Positions 45,307 through 54,243 of a stretch of 64,000 nucleotides of DNA are shown in pieces; position 1 is the stretch's first letter; each line of letters begins with the position of its first letter. Source of the stretch: Pseudomonas syringae (GTDB lineage Bacteria > Pseudomonadota > Gammaproteobacteria > Pseudomonadales > Pseudomonadaceae); the NCBI RefSeq assembly GCF_021605415.1, contig NZ_WKEQ01000008.1, forward strand, positions 62,001 through 126,000, given 5' to 3'. The position numbers and the translations under genes were made by a program. The notes beneath the pieces were generated by a model. It was not told where the DNA came from, searched no databases, and worked only from the letters and a program-made list of their open reading frames with translations.

Positions 45307-46047
45307 ATGAGCAGCACTGCACAAACTGCTGAAGGCGAAAAAATTCTTATCGTTGACGACGATCCAGGGCTGAGCAGCCTGCTGGAACGCTTTTTCGTCA
45401 GCAAGGGCTACCGCGCCCGCGCCGTACCGAACACCGAACAGATGGATCGTCTGCTGTCGCGTGAAGTGTTCAACCTGGTCGTCCTCGACCTGATGTTGCC
45501 GGGCGAAGACGGCTTGACCGCTTGCCGTCGTCTGCGTGCGGCGAACAACCAGATCCCGATCATCATGCTCACCGCCAAAGGCGATGAGATCAGCCGCATC
45601 AAGGGCCTTGAACTGGGCGCTGATGATTATCTGGCCAAACCGTTCAACCCCGATGAGCTGATGGCACGGGTCAAAGCGGTTCTGCGCCGTCAGGCACCGG
45701 CCGTTCCGGGTGCACCGGGCAGCGAAGACGAAAATGTCACGTTCGGCGATTACGTACTTTCGCTGGCGACCCGCGAACTCAAGCGTGGCGACGAAGTGCA
45801 CATGCTCACCACCGGTGAGTTTGCCGTGCTCAAGGCCCTGGTGATGAACGCGCGTCAGCCATTGACCCGCGACAAACTGATGAACCTGGCCCGTGGCCGC
45901 GAATGGGATGCCCTGGAGCGTTCCATCGACGTGCAGATTTCCCGTTTGCGCCGGATGATCGAGCCTGATCCGTCCAAGCCGCGCTATATCCAGACCGTCT
46001 GGGGTGTTGGCTACGTGTTCGTGCCGGATGGCGCTGCCACCAAGTGA
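45307..46047 (+). CDS. ompR: OmpR-family response regulator (AmgR orthologue)
   Basis: A 246-residue two-domain regulator. The receiver domain (about 12-130) shows the acidic pair in ILIVDDDPG, phospho-acceptor Asp61 in VVLDLMLPGEDG and Lys in YLAKPFNPDEL. A winged-helix DNA-binding domain follows (about 145-240; RSIDVQISRLRRMIEPD, YIQTVWGVGYVF). AAGGAG precedes ATG 45307. The histidine kinase gene follows. By gene order this corresponds to PA5200 amgR, which controls the envelope-stress response to aminoglycosides in P. aeruginosa. Confidence 0.94.
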   Translation: MSSTAQTAEGEKILIVDDDPGLSSLLERFFVSKGYRARAVPNTEQMDRLLSREVFNLVVLDLMLPGEDGLTACRRLRAANNQIPIIMLTAKGDEISRIKGLELGADDYLAKPFNPDELMARVKAVLRRQAPAVPGAPGSEDENVTFGDYVLSLATRELKRGDEVHMLTTGEFAVLKALVMNARQPLTRDKLMNLARGREWDALERSIDVQISRLRRMIEPDPSKPRYIQTVWGVGYVFVPDGAATK

Positions 46048-46056
46048 TCGGTGATT

Positions 46057-46139
46057 TGTAGGAGCGGGTTTCGGGCAGCTGTTGCAAGACGCTGCCCGAA
46101 GACTCGCGATCGGCAATGTGCGAGCATCGCTCGTTCCTG
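46057..46139. repeat. REP-like hairpin between ompR and envZ
   Basis: TTCGGGCAGC at 46070 pairs with GCTGCCCGAA near 46100; TGTAGGAGCGGG before it and GCGATCGGCAATGTGCGAGC after it resemble degenerate REP arms. It interrupts the two-component operon. Confidence 0.6.
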
Positions 46140-46159
46140 CAAGTGTGTAGCGGTAATTC

Positions 46160-47473
46160 ATGAAAACCCCCGTCTGGTTCCCCCAAAGCTTTTTCTCCCG
46201 CACCCTTTGGCTGGTGCTTATCGTCGTGCTGTTTTCCAAGGCGCTGACCCTGGTTTATCTGTTGATGAACGAGGACGTGCTGGTGGATCGCCAATACAGC
46301 CACGGCGTCGCCCTGACGCTGCGCGCCTACTGGGCCGCCGATGAAGAAAACCGCGCAAAAATTGCCGATGCCGCAACGCTGATCCGGGTGGTCGGTGCTG
46401 GCGTGCCGGAAGGCGAACAGCATTGGCCGTACAGCGAAATTTATCAGCGGCAGATGCAGGCGGAACTGGGTGCCGACACCGAAGTGCGCTTGCGCATGCA
46501 CTCACCGCCGGCGCTGTGGGTTCGCGCGCCGAGCCTTGGCGATGGCTGGCTGAAAGTGCCGCTGTACCCGCATCCGTTGCGCGGCCAGAAAATCTGGAAC
46601 GTGCTTGGCTGGTTCCTCGCCATCGGTCTGCTCTCGACCGCATCCGCATGGATCTTTGTCAGCCAGCTCAACCAGCCATTGAAACGCCTGGTATTTGCCG
46701 CACGCCAACTCGGCCAGGGCCGCAGCGTGCGTCTGCCGATCAGCGACACGCCGAGCGAAATGACCGAGGTGTACCGCGCGTTCAATCAGATGGCCGAGGA
46801 CGTCGAACAGGCCGGGCGCGAACGTGAATTGATGCTGGCCGGTGTTTCTCACGACTTGCGCACACCGCTGACCCGGCTGCGGCTCTCGCTGGAATTGATG
46901 GGCGACCATACGGATCTGACCGACGACATGGTGCGCGACATTGAAGACATGGACGCGATTCTCGACCAGTTCCTCGCGTTCATTCGCGACGGACGAGACG
47001 AATCGGTGGAAGAGGTGGATCTGAGCGATCTGGTGCGTGAAGTGGCGGCGCCTTACAACCAGGGCGAAGAAAAAGTGCGTCTGCGTCTGGAGCCGATCCA
47101 GCCGTTTCCTTTGCGCCGCGTATCGATGAAGCGCCTGTTGAACAACCTGATCGGCAACGCCTTGAACCACGCCGGCAGCGGCGTCGAGGTGGCGGCGTAT
47201 GTTTCAGGCGATACCAGCGCACCCTATGTGGTGCTGAGCGTGATGGATCGCGGGGCGGGGATCGATCCGTCGGAACTGGAGGCGATCTTCAACCCCTTCA
47301 CCCGTGGCGACCGTGCGCGGGGCGGCAAGGGCACCGGGCTGGGCCTGGCGATCGTGAAACGGATTGCTTCGATGCACGGCGGCAATGTCGAATTGCGCAA
47401 CCGCTCGGGTGGCGGGCTGGAAGCGCGGGTCAGATTGCCGTTGGGGTTGATGCTGCCTAGGGATGCGGTCTAG
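46160..47473 (+). CDS. envZ: EnvZ-family sensor histidine kinase (AmgS orthologue)
   Basis: A 437-residue membrane kinase. TM1 is at about 14-36 and TM2 at about 147-167, enclosing a periplasmic sensor of about 110 residues. HAMP follows (LNQPLKRLVFAARQLGQG), then the H-box AGVSHDLRTPLTRL with phospho-acceptor His231, N-box NLIGNALNHAG, G1 DRGAGIDP and G2 GKGTGLGLAIVKR. The periplasmic part is typical of EnvZ/AmgS. The ribosome site before ATG 46160 is weak, and a REP-like hairpin separates it from ompR by 112 bases. Confidence 0.93.
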   Translation: MKTPVWFPQSFFSRTLWLVLIVVLFSKALTLVYLLMNEDVLVDRQYSHGVALTLRAYWAADEENRAKIADAATLIRVVGAGVPEGEQHWPYSEIYQRQMQAELGADTEVRLRMHSPPALWVRAPSLGDGWLKVPLYPHPLRGQKIWNVLGWFLAIGLLSTASAWIFVSQLNQPLKRLVFAARQLGQGRSVRLPISDTPSEMTEVYRAFNQMAEDVEQAGRERELMLAGVSHDLRTPLTRLRLSLELMGDHTDLTDDMVRDIEDMDAILDQFLAFIRDGRDESVEEVDLSDLVREVAAPYNQGEEKVRLRLEPIQPFPLRRVSMKRLLNNLIGNALNHAGSGVEVAAYVSGDTSAPYVVLSVMDRGAGIDPSELEAIFNPFTRGDRARGGKGTGLGLAIVKRIASMHGGNVELRNRSGGGLEARVRLPLGLMLPRDAV

Positions 47474-47498
47474 AAGCAGCTACGAGCGGCAAGCCTCG

Positions 47499-47532
47499 AG
47501 CTTCAAGCGGCTCCTACTTGCCGCTTGAAGCT
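47499..47532. repeat. Hairpin AGCTTCAAGCGG...CCGCTTGAAGCT
   Basis: Perfect 12-base arms around a ten-base loop, lying between the convergent envZ and rimK genes. It may act as a bidirectional transcript end. Confidence 0.75.
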
Positions 47533-47552
47533 TGCTTCTAAACGCTGCTTCT

Positions 47553-48458
47553 CTAGCCCTTGCCTTTGGTTCGGGTCATGTTCGGCCCGCCATTCTTCTC
47601 AAGATGCTCAATGATGATCCCCGCCACGTTCTTGCCGGTGGTGGTCTCGATCCCTTCCAGTCCTGGCGACGAATTCACTTCCATCACCAGCGGCCCGTGA
47701 TTGGAACGCAGGATATCCACACCCGCCACCGCCAGGCCCATGACCTTTGCCGCACGCAACGCGGTCATGCGTTCTTCCGGGGTGATCTTGATCAGGCTGG
47801 CGCTGCCGCCACGGTGCAGGTTGGAACGGAATTCCCCCGGTTTCGCCTGGCGCTTCATCGCGGCGATGACTTTGTCGCCGACCACAAAGCAACGGATGTC
47901 CGCGCCGCCGGCTTCCTTGATGTATTCCTGCACCATGATGTTCTGCTTCAAACCCATGAACGCCTCGATCACCGACTCGGCGGCGGTCGCGGTTTCGCAC
48001 AGCACCACACCGATGCCCTGGGTGCCTTCCAGCACCTTGATCACCAGCGGTGCGCCGTTGACCATGTCGATCAGGTCAGGAATATCGTCTGGCGAGTGGG
48101 CGAAGCCGGTCACCGGCAGGCCGATGCCGCGCCGTGACAGCAATTGCAACGAGCGCAATTTGTCTCGCGAACGGGCAATGGCCACGGATTCGTTAAGCGG
48201 GAAAACCCCCATCATTTCGAACTGGCGCAACACCGCGCAGCCGTAGAACGTCACCGAGGCGCCGATCCGCGGAATCACTGCATCGAAGCCTTCCAGCGGC
48301 TTGCCACGGTAATGAATCTGCGGTTTGTGGCTGGCGATGTTCATGTAGGCGCGCAAGGTGTCGATCACCACCATTTCATGCCCGCGTTCGGTTCCGGCTT
48401 CGACCAGACGGCGGGTGGAATACAGACGCGGGTTCCGCGACAGCACAGCGATCTTCAT
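47553..48458 (-). CDS. rimK: Ribosomal protein S6-glutamate ligase RimK
   Basis: A 301-residue ATP-grasp ligase that adds glutamates to the C-terminus of ribosomal protein S6. ATP-grasp elements are visible: [19 protein letters not shown] (phosphate-binding loop), [29 protein letters not shown], and metal-binding [14 protein letters not shown] near the C-terminus. Length equals E. coli RimK (300). Its start overlaps the rimB stop (ATGA). In P. fluorescens SBW25 the rim genes affect ribosome composition and behaviour. Confidence 0.94.
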   Translation of the reverse strand: MKIAVLSRNPRLYSTRRLVEAGTERGHEMVVIDTLRAYMNIASHKPQIHYRGKPLEGFDAVIPRIGASVTFYGCAVLRQFEMMGVFPLNESVAIARSRDKLRSLQLLSRRGIGLPVTGFAHSPDDIPDLIDMVNGAPLVIKVLEGTQGIGVVLCETATAAESVIEAFMGLKQNIMVQEYIKEAGGADIRCFVVGDKVIAAMKRQAKPGEFRSNLHRGGSASLIKITPEERMTALRAAKVMGLAVAGVDILRSNHGPLVMEVNSSPGLEGIETTTGKNVAGIIIEHLEKNGGPNMTRTKGKG

Positions 48459-48934
48459 GCAACACCTGTGGAGGAGGTAGATACCGGGAACACCGGCTTG
48501 TCTTGTACATATTTGATGCCTGGATTCACAACGAGTTGACCGTCGATCAACGCCTTCGATCCAAGTAACAGGCGATAGCGCATCGACTTGCGGCAGGCGA
48601 GGGTGAATTCGACCGGCCAGACGCGATCACCGAGGGCCAGCGTGGTGCTTATCACGTAGCGCACCTGAGCGTGGCCATTGGAGCTTTTAATGGTTTTGCG
48701 AGTGACCAGCAGGGCTTCGCAGCGCCGATGGCGCAATTGCACCACCGTGCCCAGATGCGCGGTGAAGCGCACCCATTTCTCGCCATCGCGCTCGAACGGT
48801 TCGATGTCGGTGGCGTGCAGACTGGAAGTGCTGGCACCGGTGTCGATTTTCGCGCGCAGGCCCGCCACTCCCAATCCCGGAAGCGCCACCCACTCGCGCA
48901 GACCCACAACAGTCAAATGGTCAAATGTCTTCAA
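48455..48934 (-). CDS. rimB: RimB, retropepsin-like ATP-dependent zinc protease family
   Basis: A 159-residue retropepsin-fold protein with the aspartic-protease-like motif [14 protein letters not shown] (catalytic-type Asp31) and the [18 protein letters not shown] segment. The start is TTG 48934 (TTGAAGACATTTG); no ATG gives a family-like N-terminus, and the ribosome site is weak. It overlaps rimK. In fluorescent pseudomonads RimB is described as trimming S6 glutamate tails in concert with RimK. The small rimA gene of the SBW25 rimABK operon is not recognisable directly upstream here. Confidence 0.88.
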   Translation of the reverse strand: MKTFDHLTVVGLREWVALPGLGVAGLRAKIDTGASTSSLHATDIEPFERDGEKWVRFTAHLGTVVQLRHRRCEALLVTRKTIKSSNGHAQVRYVISTTLALGDRVWPVEFTLACRKSMRYRLLLGSKALIDGQLVVNPGIKYVQDKPVFPVSTSSTGVA

Positions 48935-49150
48935 ATTTACTCAACCGGCAGAAACCGCTCGAACCGCATACGGCCGAATTTTCGGTATTCACGCAGAATA
49001 GTGGTTAAAAGGCGACAGATATCTACGGCCCGGATTGCCGATGCTTCAAGGAGGCATCGGAGCGTGTGCATTGTAATCCGGGACGGCGTAATTCATGGCA
49101 CGACAGAAACGGTAGTACAGTTCACCCATATTTCAGAATGAGGACATTCC

Positions 49151-49564
49151 ATGGCACAAAAAAGCGAAGAGGACGACAAGATCCGTCTCGATAAGTGGCT
49201 ATGGGCGGCGCGCTTTTATAAGACGCGAGCCTTGGCCAAGGCCGCCATCGAGAGCGGCAAGGTGCATTGTCGCGGCGAACGCTGCAAGCCTGGCAAAGAG
49301 CCACGCATTGGCGATGAGTTTGAGATTCGCACCGGTTTCGAGACGCGCAGCGTAGTGGTTCAGGCCTTGTCGATCGTGCGTCGCGGCGCGCCCGAGGCGC
49401 AAACGCTGTACGCCGAAACCGAGGCCAGCATCGCCAAGCGTGAGGCCGCGGCGGCGATGCGCAAGGCCGGTGCGCTAGGGGTAAGCACCGAGGGCAAGCC
49501 GAGCAAAAAGCAGCGGCGGGATTTGTTTAAGTTTCGTGGGAACAGCAGCGGCGATTCAGACTGA
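49151..49564 (+). CDS. hslR: Ribosome-associated heat shock protein Hsp15 (S4 domain)
   Basis: A 137-residue RNA-binding protein. The S4 domain opens with IRLDKWLWAARFYKTRALAK and spans about residues 13-75 (KVHCRGERCKPGKEPRIGDEF). A basic C-terminal tail follows (SKKQRRDLFKFR). Hsp15 binds free 50S subunits carrying a nascent chain and helps recycle stalled ribosomes. GAGGA precedes ATG 49151. Length matches E. coli HslR (133). Confidence 0.92.
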   Translation: MAQKSEEDDKIRLDKWLWAARFYKTRALAKAAIESGKVHCRGERCKPGKEPRIGDEFEIRTGFETRSVVVQALSIVRRGAPEAQTLYAETEASIAKREAAAAMRKAGALGVSTEGKPSKKQRRDLFKFRGNSSGDSD

Positions 49565-49590
49565 AACTTCTGCTGTGCCTGTTCTGATGT

Positions 49591-49652
49591 CATCGCCAGC
49601 AGGCTGGCTCCTACACGGAAATACGTTCCAATGTAGGGTCAGCCTGCTGGGG
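49591..49652. repeat. Inverted REP pair (CATCGCCAGCAGGCTGGCTC type)
   Basis: CATCGCCAGCAGGCTGGCTC at the left and GTCAGCCTGCTGGGG at the right, between the convergent hslR and PAP2 genes. Confidence 0.75.
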
Positions 49653-49689
49653 ATTCGGGTTCGCAGCACTCGCCGGGAACGACCCGGTA

Positions 49690-50490
49690 TCAGGCGCTAC
49701 GCATCACACTCATCCGCCCGAACACCGGCAACCTGCCCAGCAACCGGAAGATTGGCGCCGTCACTTTCATCAAAAAGTTCGACGCGTGAAAAGCAAACGG
49801 TGTGTAGTAACCCCAGCCCAACGCCCACACCGCCAGCAGCACGCCGCCGATGTAATCATCCTGTCCCCAATGAGCACCGGCCACCAGGCGCGGCATCATG
49901 AACAGCAACGCCAGGCTCCAGACCACCAAAAACTGCCCGGCACTGCGGGCAAATACGCCCATGAACAACGCCCAGATCAACAGCACCGAAGCGTGATCGC
50001 CGGGGAAACTCTGGCTGGATCGATCCTTCAGCTCCCAGGTCTTTTCGAGGCCGGGAAAGTAGTCACTCATATGAACCGCGCCGTTGATCATCATCGACGG
50101 ACTGCTGTGTTGCCAGTCCATATAGTCGGCAAACTTGGAAAACAGCATGCGGATGAACAGCAGCAACAGCAGGATCGACAGAAAACCAAAAAACGCACGA
50201 CGCACGTCGATGGCCTTGAAGACCCAGTCGCCCTTGATCAGCAGCGCCAGCAAGATGATGCCGACCACTGCATCGAAAGGACGCAGACTTGCAATTGCCC
50301 ACACGTGGAGCCATATCGGGTTGCTGGCCAGTGGCGCATTGAGCAGGTGAAACAGCCACTCGTCGAAAATCACACACAGCATTTGGCCGGTAGGCCATAA
50401 CCAGAAAGCCAACAGCGCCAATGGCAACACGTTGCACAGAACCAGCCGGCCGAGGTTCCACCTTGATTGGAACAAACCCGGATTGTTCAT
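49690..50490 (-). CDS. PAP2-family membrane phosphatase
   Basis: A 266-residue integral membrane phosphatase with about six hydrophobic helices. The three-part phosphatase signature is visible: KDRSSQSFPGDHASVL (the KxxxxxxRP- and PSGH-equivalent parts, here with FPGDH) and PRLVAGAHWGQD (the SRxxxGxHxxxD-like part with catalytic His and Asp). ATG 50490 has GGGAGG seven bases upstream, so a 28-residue upstream extension is rejected. Members dephosphorylate undecaprenyl pyrophosphate, lipid A or phosphatidate; which one is not clear. It is divergent from hslO. Confidence 0.85.
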   Translation of the reverse strand: MNNPGLFQSRWNLGRLVLCNVLPLALLAFWLWPTGQMLCVIFDEWLFHLLNAPLASNPIWLHVWAIASLRPFDAVVGIILLALLIKGDWVFKAIDVRRAFFGFLSILLLLLFIRMLFSKFADYMDWQHSSPSMMINGAVHMSDYFPGLEKTWELKDRSSQSFPGDHASVLLIWALFMGVFARSAGQFLVVWSLALLFMMPRLVAGAHWGQDDYIGGVLLAVWALGWGYYTPFAFHASNFLMKVTAPIFRLLGRLPVFGRMSVMRSA

Positions 50491-50594
50491 AAAATGCCTC
50501 CCATGGCAGAACATTTCGCACCAAGGGGGTGCGAAGAGGCGCGCGATTTTCATCTTTTGTAACCAATTTGTCATCCATTCAGATACCCGAACCT

Positions 50595-51497
50595 ATGACC
50601 GACCTACCAGATACCGATTTCACCCAACGCTTCATCTTCGATGACAGCGACACCCGCGGCGAACTGGTGGCGCTTGAGCGCAGCTACGCCGAAGTTCTCG
50701 CCAAACACCCGTACCCAGAGCCGGTTGCGCAATTGCTGGGCGAACTGATGGCTGCTGCTTCCTTGCTGGTCGGCACCCTGAAATTCGATGGTTTGCTCAT
50801 TCTGCAGGCGCGCTCCGAAGGTCCGGTGCCGCTACTGATGATCGAATGCTCCAGCGAGCATGAAATTCGTGGCCTGGCCCGCTACCACGCTGATCAGATT
50901 GCGGCTGACGCCACCTTGTCCGACCTGATGCCCGAAGGTGTCCTGGCGCTGACCATCGACCCGACAATTGGCCAGCGTTACCAAGGCATCGTCGATCTTG
51001 ACGGCGAAACACTTTCCGACTGCTTCACCAATTATTTCGTGATGTCGCAACAGGTTGGCACGCGCTTCAAGCTCTACGCCGACGGTCGTCGCGCCCGTGG
51101 CCTGCTGTTACAGCAATTGCCGGCCGACCGTCTGAAAGACGAAGACGACCGTGCCGCGAGCTGGCAGCACATCACCGCGTTGGCCACGACCCTGACCGCC
51201 GATGAAATGCTCAGTCTGGACAACGAGACCGTCCTTCATCGCCTGTACCACGAAGAGCAAGTTCGCCTGTTCGACGTACAAAAGCTGCGCTTCCATTGCA
51301 GCTGCTCTCGGGAACGCTCGGGCAATGCGCTGGTCAGTCTGGGTCTGGAAGATGCGCAGCGATTGGTGGTCGAGCACGGTGGCAGCATCGAAGTCGATTG
51401 CCAGTTCTGCAACGAGCGCTACTTTTTCGACTCGGCGGATGTGGCTCAATTATTCGCCGGCGCGGGTGTCGAGACGCCGTCAGATACCCGGCACTAA
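50595..51497 (+). CDS. hslO: Hsp33 redox-activated chaperone
   Basis: A 300-residue chaperone that is switched on by oxidation. The zinc centre is complete, with Cys235-x-Cys237 ([10 protein letters not shown]) and Cys269-x-x-Cys272 ([12 protein letters not shown]). The N-terminal domain ([20 protein letters not shown]) matches the family. ATG 50595 is chosen as the family-like start ([16 protein letters not shown]); upstream codons overlap the PAP2 promoter region. pckA follows about 180 bases later. Confidence 0.93.
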   Translation: MTDLPDTDFTQRFIFDDSDTRGELVALERSYAEVLAKHPYPEPVAQLLGELMAAASLLVGTLKFDGLLILQARSEGPVPLLMIECSSEHEIRGLARYHADQIAADATLSDLMPEGVLALTIDPTIGQRYQGIVDLDGETLSDCFTNYFVMSQQVGTRFKLYADGRRARGLLLQQLPADRLKDEDDRAASWQHITALATTLTADEMLSLDNETVLHRLYHEEQVRLFDVQKLRFHCSCSRERSGNALVSLGLEDAQRLVVEHGGSIEVDCQFCNERYFFDSADVAQLFAGAGVETPSDTRH

Positions 51498-51678
51498 AAC
51501 GGTTCAGCGCAGGTAAATTCACTGCTCAACGACGGAATTACGCCGCTACGACGGGAGGGCTCTACTTTTTTTGGGCTTTTCTGGCATAATCCGGCCCACT
51601 TTTTTCGCGGTAGTAGTGCACGACTTTCTACTACAAAACGTTTGGAGCACACTCGGCCACTGGCCGACGGGGAACCTC

Positions 51679-53220
51679 ATGACGCAAGCCAATAACGCCG
51701 TGTACACCGATCTGAGTGTTGATGATCTGGTAAAAGAAGCCCTGAACCGCGGTGAGGGCGAGCTTGCCGATACCGGCGCTCTGGTTGTTCGCACCGGTCA
51801 CCGCACCGGCCGTTCGCCAGTTGACCGCTTCATTGTTGACGAGCCATCCACCCAGGCTGCCATTGCCTGGGGCCCGATCAACCGCAAGTTCCCGGCCGAC
51901 AAGTTCGATGCGCTGTGGGCTCGTGTTGAAGCGTTCAACAACGCCCAGGAGCACTTCGTTTCCCACGTTCATGTAGGCGCGGCCGAGGATCACTACCTCG
52001 CCGTGAAAATGACTACCCAGACTGCCTGGCAGAACCTGTTCGGCCGTTGCCTGTTCATCAATCCGGCCCAGTACAACCCGGCTGGCCGTGAAGAGTGGCA
52101 AGTGCTGAACGTGGCCAACTTCGAATGCGTTCCCGAGCGCGACGGCACCAACTCCGACGGTTGTGTGATCATCAACTTCGCACAGAAGAAAGTGCTGATC
52201 GCCGGTATGCGCTACGCCGGTGAGATGAAGAAAGCCATGTTCTCCGTGCAGAACTTCTTGCTGCCAGCGGCCGACGTGCTGCCGATGCACTGCGCCGCCA
52301 ACATTGGCGAAGAAGGCGATGTGACCCTGTTCTTCGGTCTGTCGGGCACCGGTAAAACCACCCTGTCAGCCGACGAAAGCCGTTACCTGATCGGTGATGA
52401 CGAACACGGTTGGGGCGAAGGCGTTGTCTTCAACATCGAAGGCGGCTGCTACGCCAAATGCATCGACTTGTCCGAGAAAAACGAGCCGGTCATTTGGAAA
52501 GCCATCAAGCACGGTGCCGTGCTGGAAAACGTCGTCATCGACGATGCCAAGCACGCCGACTATGCCGATGTCAGCCTGACCCAGAACAGCCGCGCTGCGT
52601 ACCCGCTGGAGCACGTTGCCAAGCGTTCCGAGAAGAACCTGGGCGGCGAGCCAAACGCTGTGATCTTCCTGACCTGCGACCTGACCGGCGTGCTACCGCC
52701 AGTGTCGATCCTCAACGAAGAACAAGCGGCGTACCACTTCCTGTCCGGCTACACCGCACTGGTTGGCTCGACTGAAATGGGTTCGGGCAGCGGCATCAAG
52801 TCGACCTTCTCCACTTGCTTCGGCGCACCGTTCTTCCCGCGCCCGGCTGGCGAATACGCAGAGCTGCTGATCAAGCGCATCCGTGGTTTCGGCTCCAAGG
52901 TCTACCTGGTCAACACCGGTTGGACCGGCGGTGGCTATGGCGTTGGCAAACGCTTCAACATCCCGACCACCCGTGCCGTGATCGCAGCGATCCAGAGCGG
53001 CGCGCTGATCGGTGCCGACACCGAACACCTCGACACCATCAACCTCGACGTGCCACTGAGCGTGCCGGGCGTTGAAACCAACCTGCTCAACCCACGTAAC
53101 ACCTGGGCTGACCAGGCCGCCTACGACGAAGCGGCCAAAGCATTGGCCGGTCTGTTCATCGAGAACTTCAAGAAGTTCGAAGTGAGCGATGCGATCAAGG
53201 CTGCCGGGCCGAAGTTGTAA
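51679..53220 (+). CDS. pckA: Phosphoenolpyruvate carboxykinase (ATP)
   Basis: A 513-residue enzyme converting oxaloacetate to phosphoenolpyruvate with ATP, the entry step of gluconeogenesis. The kinase-1a (P-loop) motif GLSGTGKT is at 220-227, the metal-site segment [21 protein letters not shown] follows, and the substrate region [13 protein letters not shown] is near the N-terminus. ATG 51679 gives the family length; a longer reading would run into the leader. The leader contains the small hairpins GTAGTA...TACTAC and CGGCCACTGGCCG. A strong terminator follows. Confidence 0.94.
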   Translation: MTQANNAVYTDLSVDDLVKEALNRGEGELADTGALVVRTGHRTGRSPVDRFIVDEPSTQAAIAWGPINRKFPADKFDALWARVEAFNNAQEHFVSHVHVGAAEDHYLAVKMTTQTAWQNLFGRCLFINPAQYNPAGREEWQVLNVANFECVPERDGTNSDGCVIINFAQKKVLIAGMRYAGEMKKAMFSVQNFLLPAADVLPMHCAANIGEEGDVTLFFGLSGTGKTTLSADESRYLIGDDEHGWGEGVVFNIEGGCYAKCIDLSEKNEPVIWKAIKHGAVLENVVIDDAKHADYADVSLTQNSRAAYPLEHVAKRSEKNLGGEPNAVIFLTCDLTGVLPPVSILNEEQAAYHFLSGYTALVGSTEMGSGSGIKSTFSTCFGAPFFPRPAGEYAELLIKRIRGFGSKVYLVNTGWTGGGYGVGKRFNIPTTRAVIAAIQSGALIGADTEHLDTINLDVPLSVPGVETNLLNPRNTWADQAAYDEAAKALAGLFIENFKKFEVSDAIKAAGPKL

Positions 53221-53240
53221 GGTCTGGGTTGTAGCGAATG

Positions 53241-53270
53241 AAAAAGCCGCCTTTTATAGGCGGTTTTTTT
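53241..53270. terminator. Terminator after pckA, likely bidirectional
   Basis: AAAAAGCCGCC pairs with GGCGGTTTTTTT around TTTTATA. A run on the left and T run on the right allow use by pckA and by the converging antitoxin remnant. Confidence 0.9.
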
Positions 53271-53281
53271 GTGGGTATCGT

Positions 53282-53570
53282 TCAATCAGCCAACGCATTC
53301 AGTACGTGAACAGGGTCGTTATGAATGGCTTTGAGCAGGGCTTTGGCTGGCCCCGTCGGTTCACGGCGACCCTGTTCCCAATTGCGCAGAGTTCCGAGCT
53401 GGACGTCGATCAACGCCGCGAACTTTGCCTGAGTCATGCCGGTTGCCTTACGTATTTTCTTTGACCTGTAATGCATCGACATGAAGCTCGCGGGAAGGCT
53501 CGCGTTCGCCGCAAAGCATTTCATCCATTTCTTGAACGCTTTCTATCAGCTCATCAAAAAACTTGCTCAT
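53282..53570 (-). pseudogene. Frameshifted NadS-like antitoxin (XRE helix-turn-helix)
   Basis: Two frames together rebuild a NadS/HigA-like antitoxin. The first, from ATG 53570 (GGAG upstream), reads MSKFFDELIESVQEMDEML on to LHVDALQVKE and stops at 53448. The second frame continues as IRKATGMTQAKFAALIDVQL and RNWEQGRREPTGPAKALLKA to 53282. The break falls in the TTTT run at 53455-53458 (plus strand), where one extra base shifts the frame. The join IRK...TGMTQAKFA after VDALQVKE is exactly what the family shows. No RelE/HigB toxin gene is adjacent. It may be a true orphan pseudogene or a sequencing error in the homopolymer; a short XRE protein could still start internally at ATG 53482 or 53476. 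Confidence 0.75.
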
Positions 53571-53595
53571 GGTTGTCTCCAGCTACCGATCATGG

Positions 53596-53895
53596 TCATG
53601 CCGGGGCTTGCCACTTGAGCATGCGCTGCTGCGCAACCTGGAGCAGGTCGCAACCGTCTTGTGTCAGCAGGTAGAGGGCGTGGGTGATGTGGGGAATGTC
53701 TTCGACGTCGGCTTGTTTGAAGCAGAGGCAGTAGAGGGTTTGCAGCAGGTCGCTGGCGGCTCGCAGGCGCTGGACGGAGCACTCGAGGATGTCGTGCGGG
53801 TTGGCCTCGGTGTCGATGACCAGGGGTTTTGTGTCGGTGAGGTTGGACTCAAGGGGGCGGTAGCGGGTGGCGTTGAGTTGGCTGAGTGTTTTCAT
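53596..53895 (-). CDS. Small hypothetical protein with structured leader (paralogue of 55483-55770)
   Basis: A 99-residue protein starting MKTLSQLNATRYRPLESNL. It is mostly alpha-helical after residue 30 (ILECSVQRLRAASDLLQTLYCLCF; ITHALYLLTQDGCDLLQVAQQ). About half of its residues match the gene at 55483-55770 (RYRPL, LVIDT, RAAS-LL-TLYCLCFK-AD, HALYLLTQDGC-LL). No known domain is recognised; the helix plan recalls the DUF6124-like protein at 17.5 kb, and both share the 5' structured element. ATG 53895 is chosen because the paralogue starts at the equivalent place. Function unknown. Confidence 0.7.
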   Translation of the reverse strand: MKTLSQLNATRYRPLESNLTDTKPLVIDTEANPHDILECSVQRLRAASDLLQTLYCLCFKQADVEDIPHITHALYLLTQDGCDLLQVAQQRMLKWQAPA

Positions 53896-53935
53896 TGTTT
53901 TCTCTCTATCGGCATTCAGATATCCGCTGCCACCA

Positions 53936-54055
53936 TGACCAAACGATGGGAGGCGAACTGTGTTCAGGTTGGTCAACCAGAGAGAGAGCACTCTGTGTAC
54001 GCCGAAGCGTCCCAAACACAGCCGCCATAAAGCGAGCCGCACAATAGATGGCGGC
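53936..54055 (-). promoter_or_regulatory. Candidate structured cis-regulatory element, copy B
   Basis: Helix P1 is TGACCAA (53936-53942) with TTGGTCA (53969-53975) around a 26-base loop close to copy A (ACGATGGGAGGCG...CTGTG..CAGG). The loop can pair with CACAGCCGCC further out. A hairpin CAGAG/CTCTG fills the middle and GCCGC/GCGGC (54036-54040/54051-54055) forms the outer helix, in the same order as copy A. It ends 40 bases before the start codon. Confidence 0.6.
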
Positions 54056-54189
54056 AAGCATACAAGGGCATGCGCTGTTTCTCTCTCTCAATTTCAGGTG
54101 ACCAAACCCGAGCCGCTGATTTGGCAGCGGCAGTCACGACTATAGGTTTGCGGGCTCAAGCAGCGATAGGCGATAAAGAGTCCTGATTC

Positions 54190-54226
54190 GTAGGAATGAG
54201 ACGAAGATTTCATCGGACATTCCTAC
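54190..54226. repeat. Palindrome GTAGGAATG...CATTCCTAC
   Basis: Perfect nine-base arms around a 19-base centre, 18 bases beyond the stop of the hydrolase gene. It lacks a T run on either side. Confidence 0.6.
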
Positions 54227-54243
54227 CAATGTTTAAACGCGTT

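Larger units (their letters stand above)
53896..54243. other. Spacer with structured leader and a second palindrome
   Basis: It holds the structured element copy B (53936-54055), a long inverted pair between AGAGAGAG (near 53982) and CTCTCTCTC (near 54080), and the palindrome at 54190-54226 near the hydrolase stop. No coding frame with a ribosome site is seen. Confidence 0.6.

Noticed and set aside
51571..51590. TTGGGC and CATAAT as a promoter for pckA
   Set aside because: Only eight bases separate the hexamers, too few for a sigma-70 promoter; the -10 alone is not enough.
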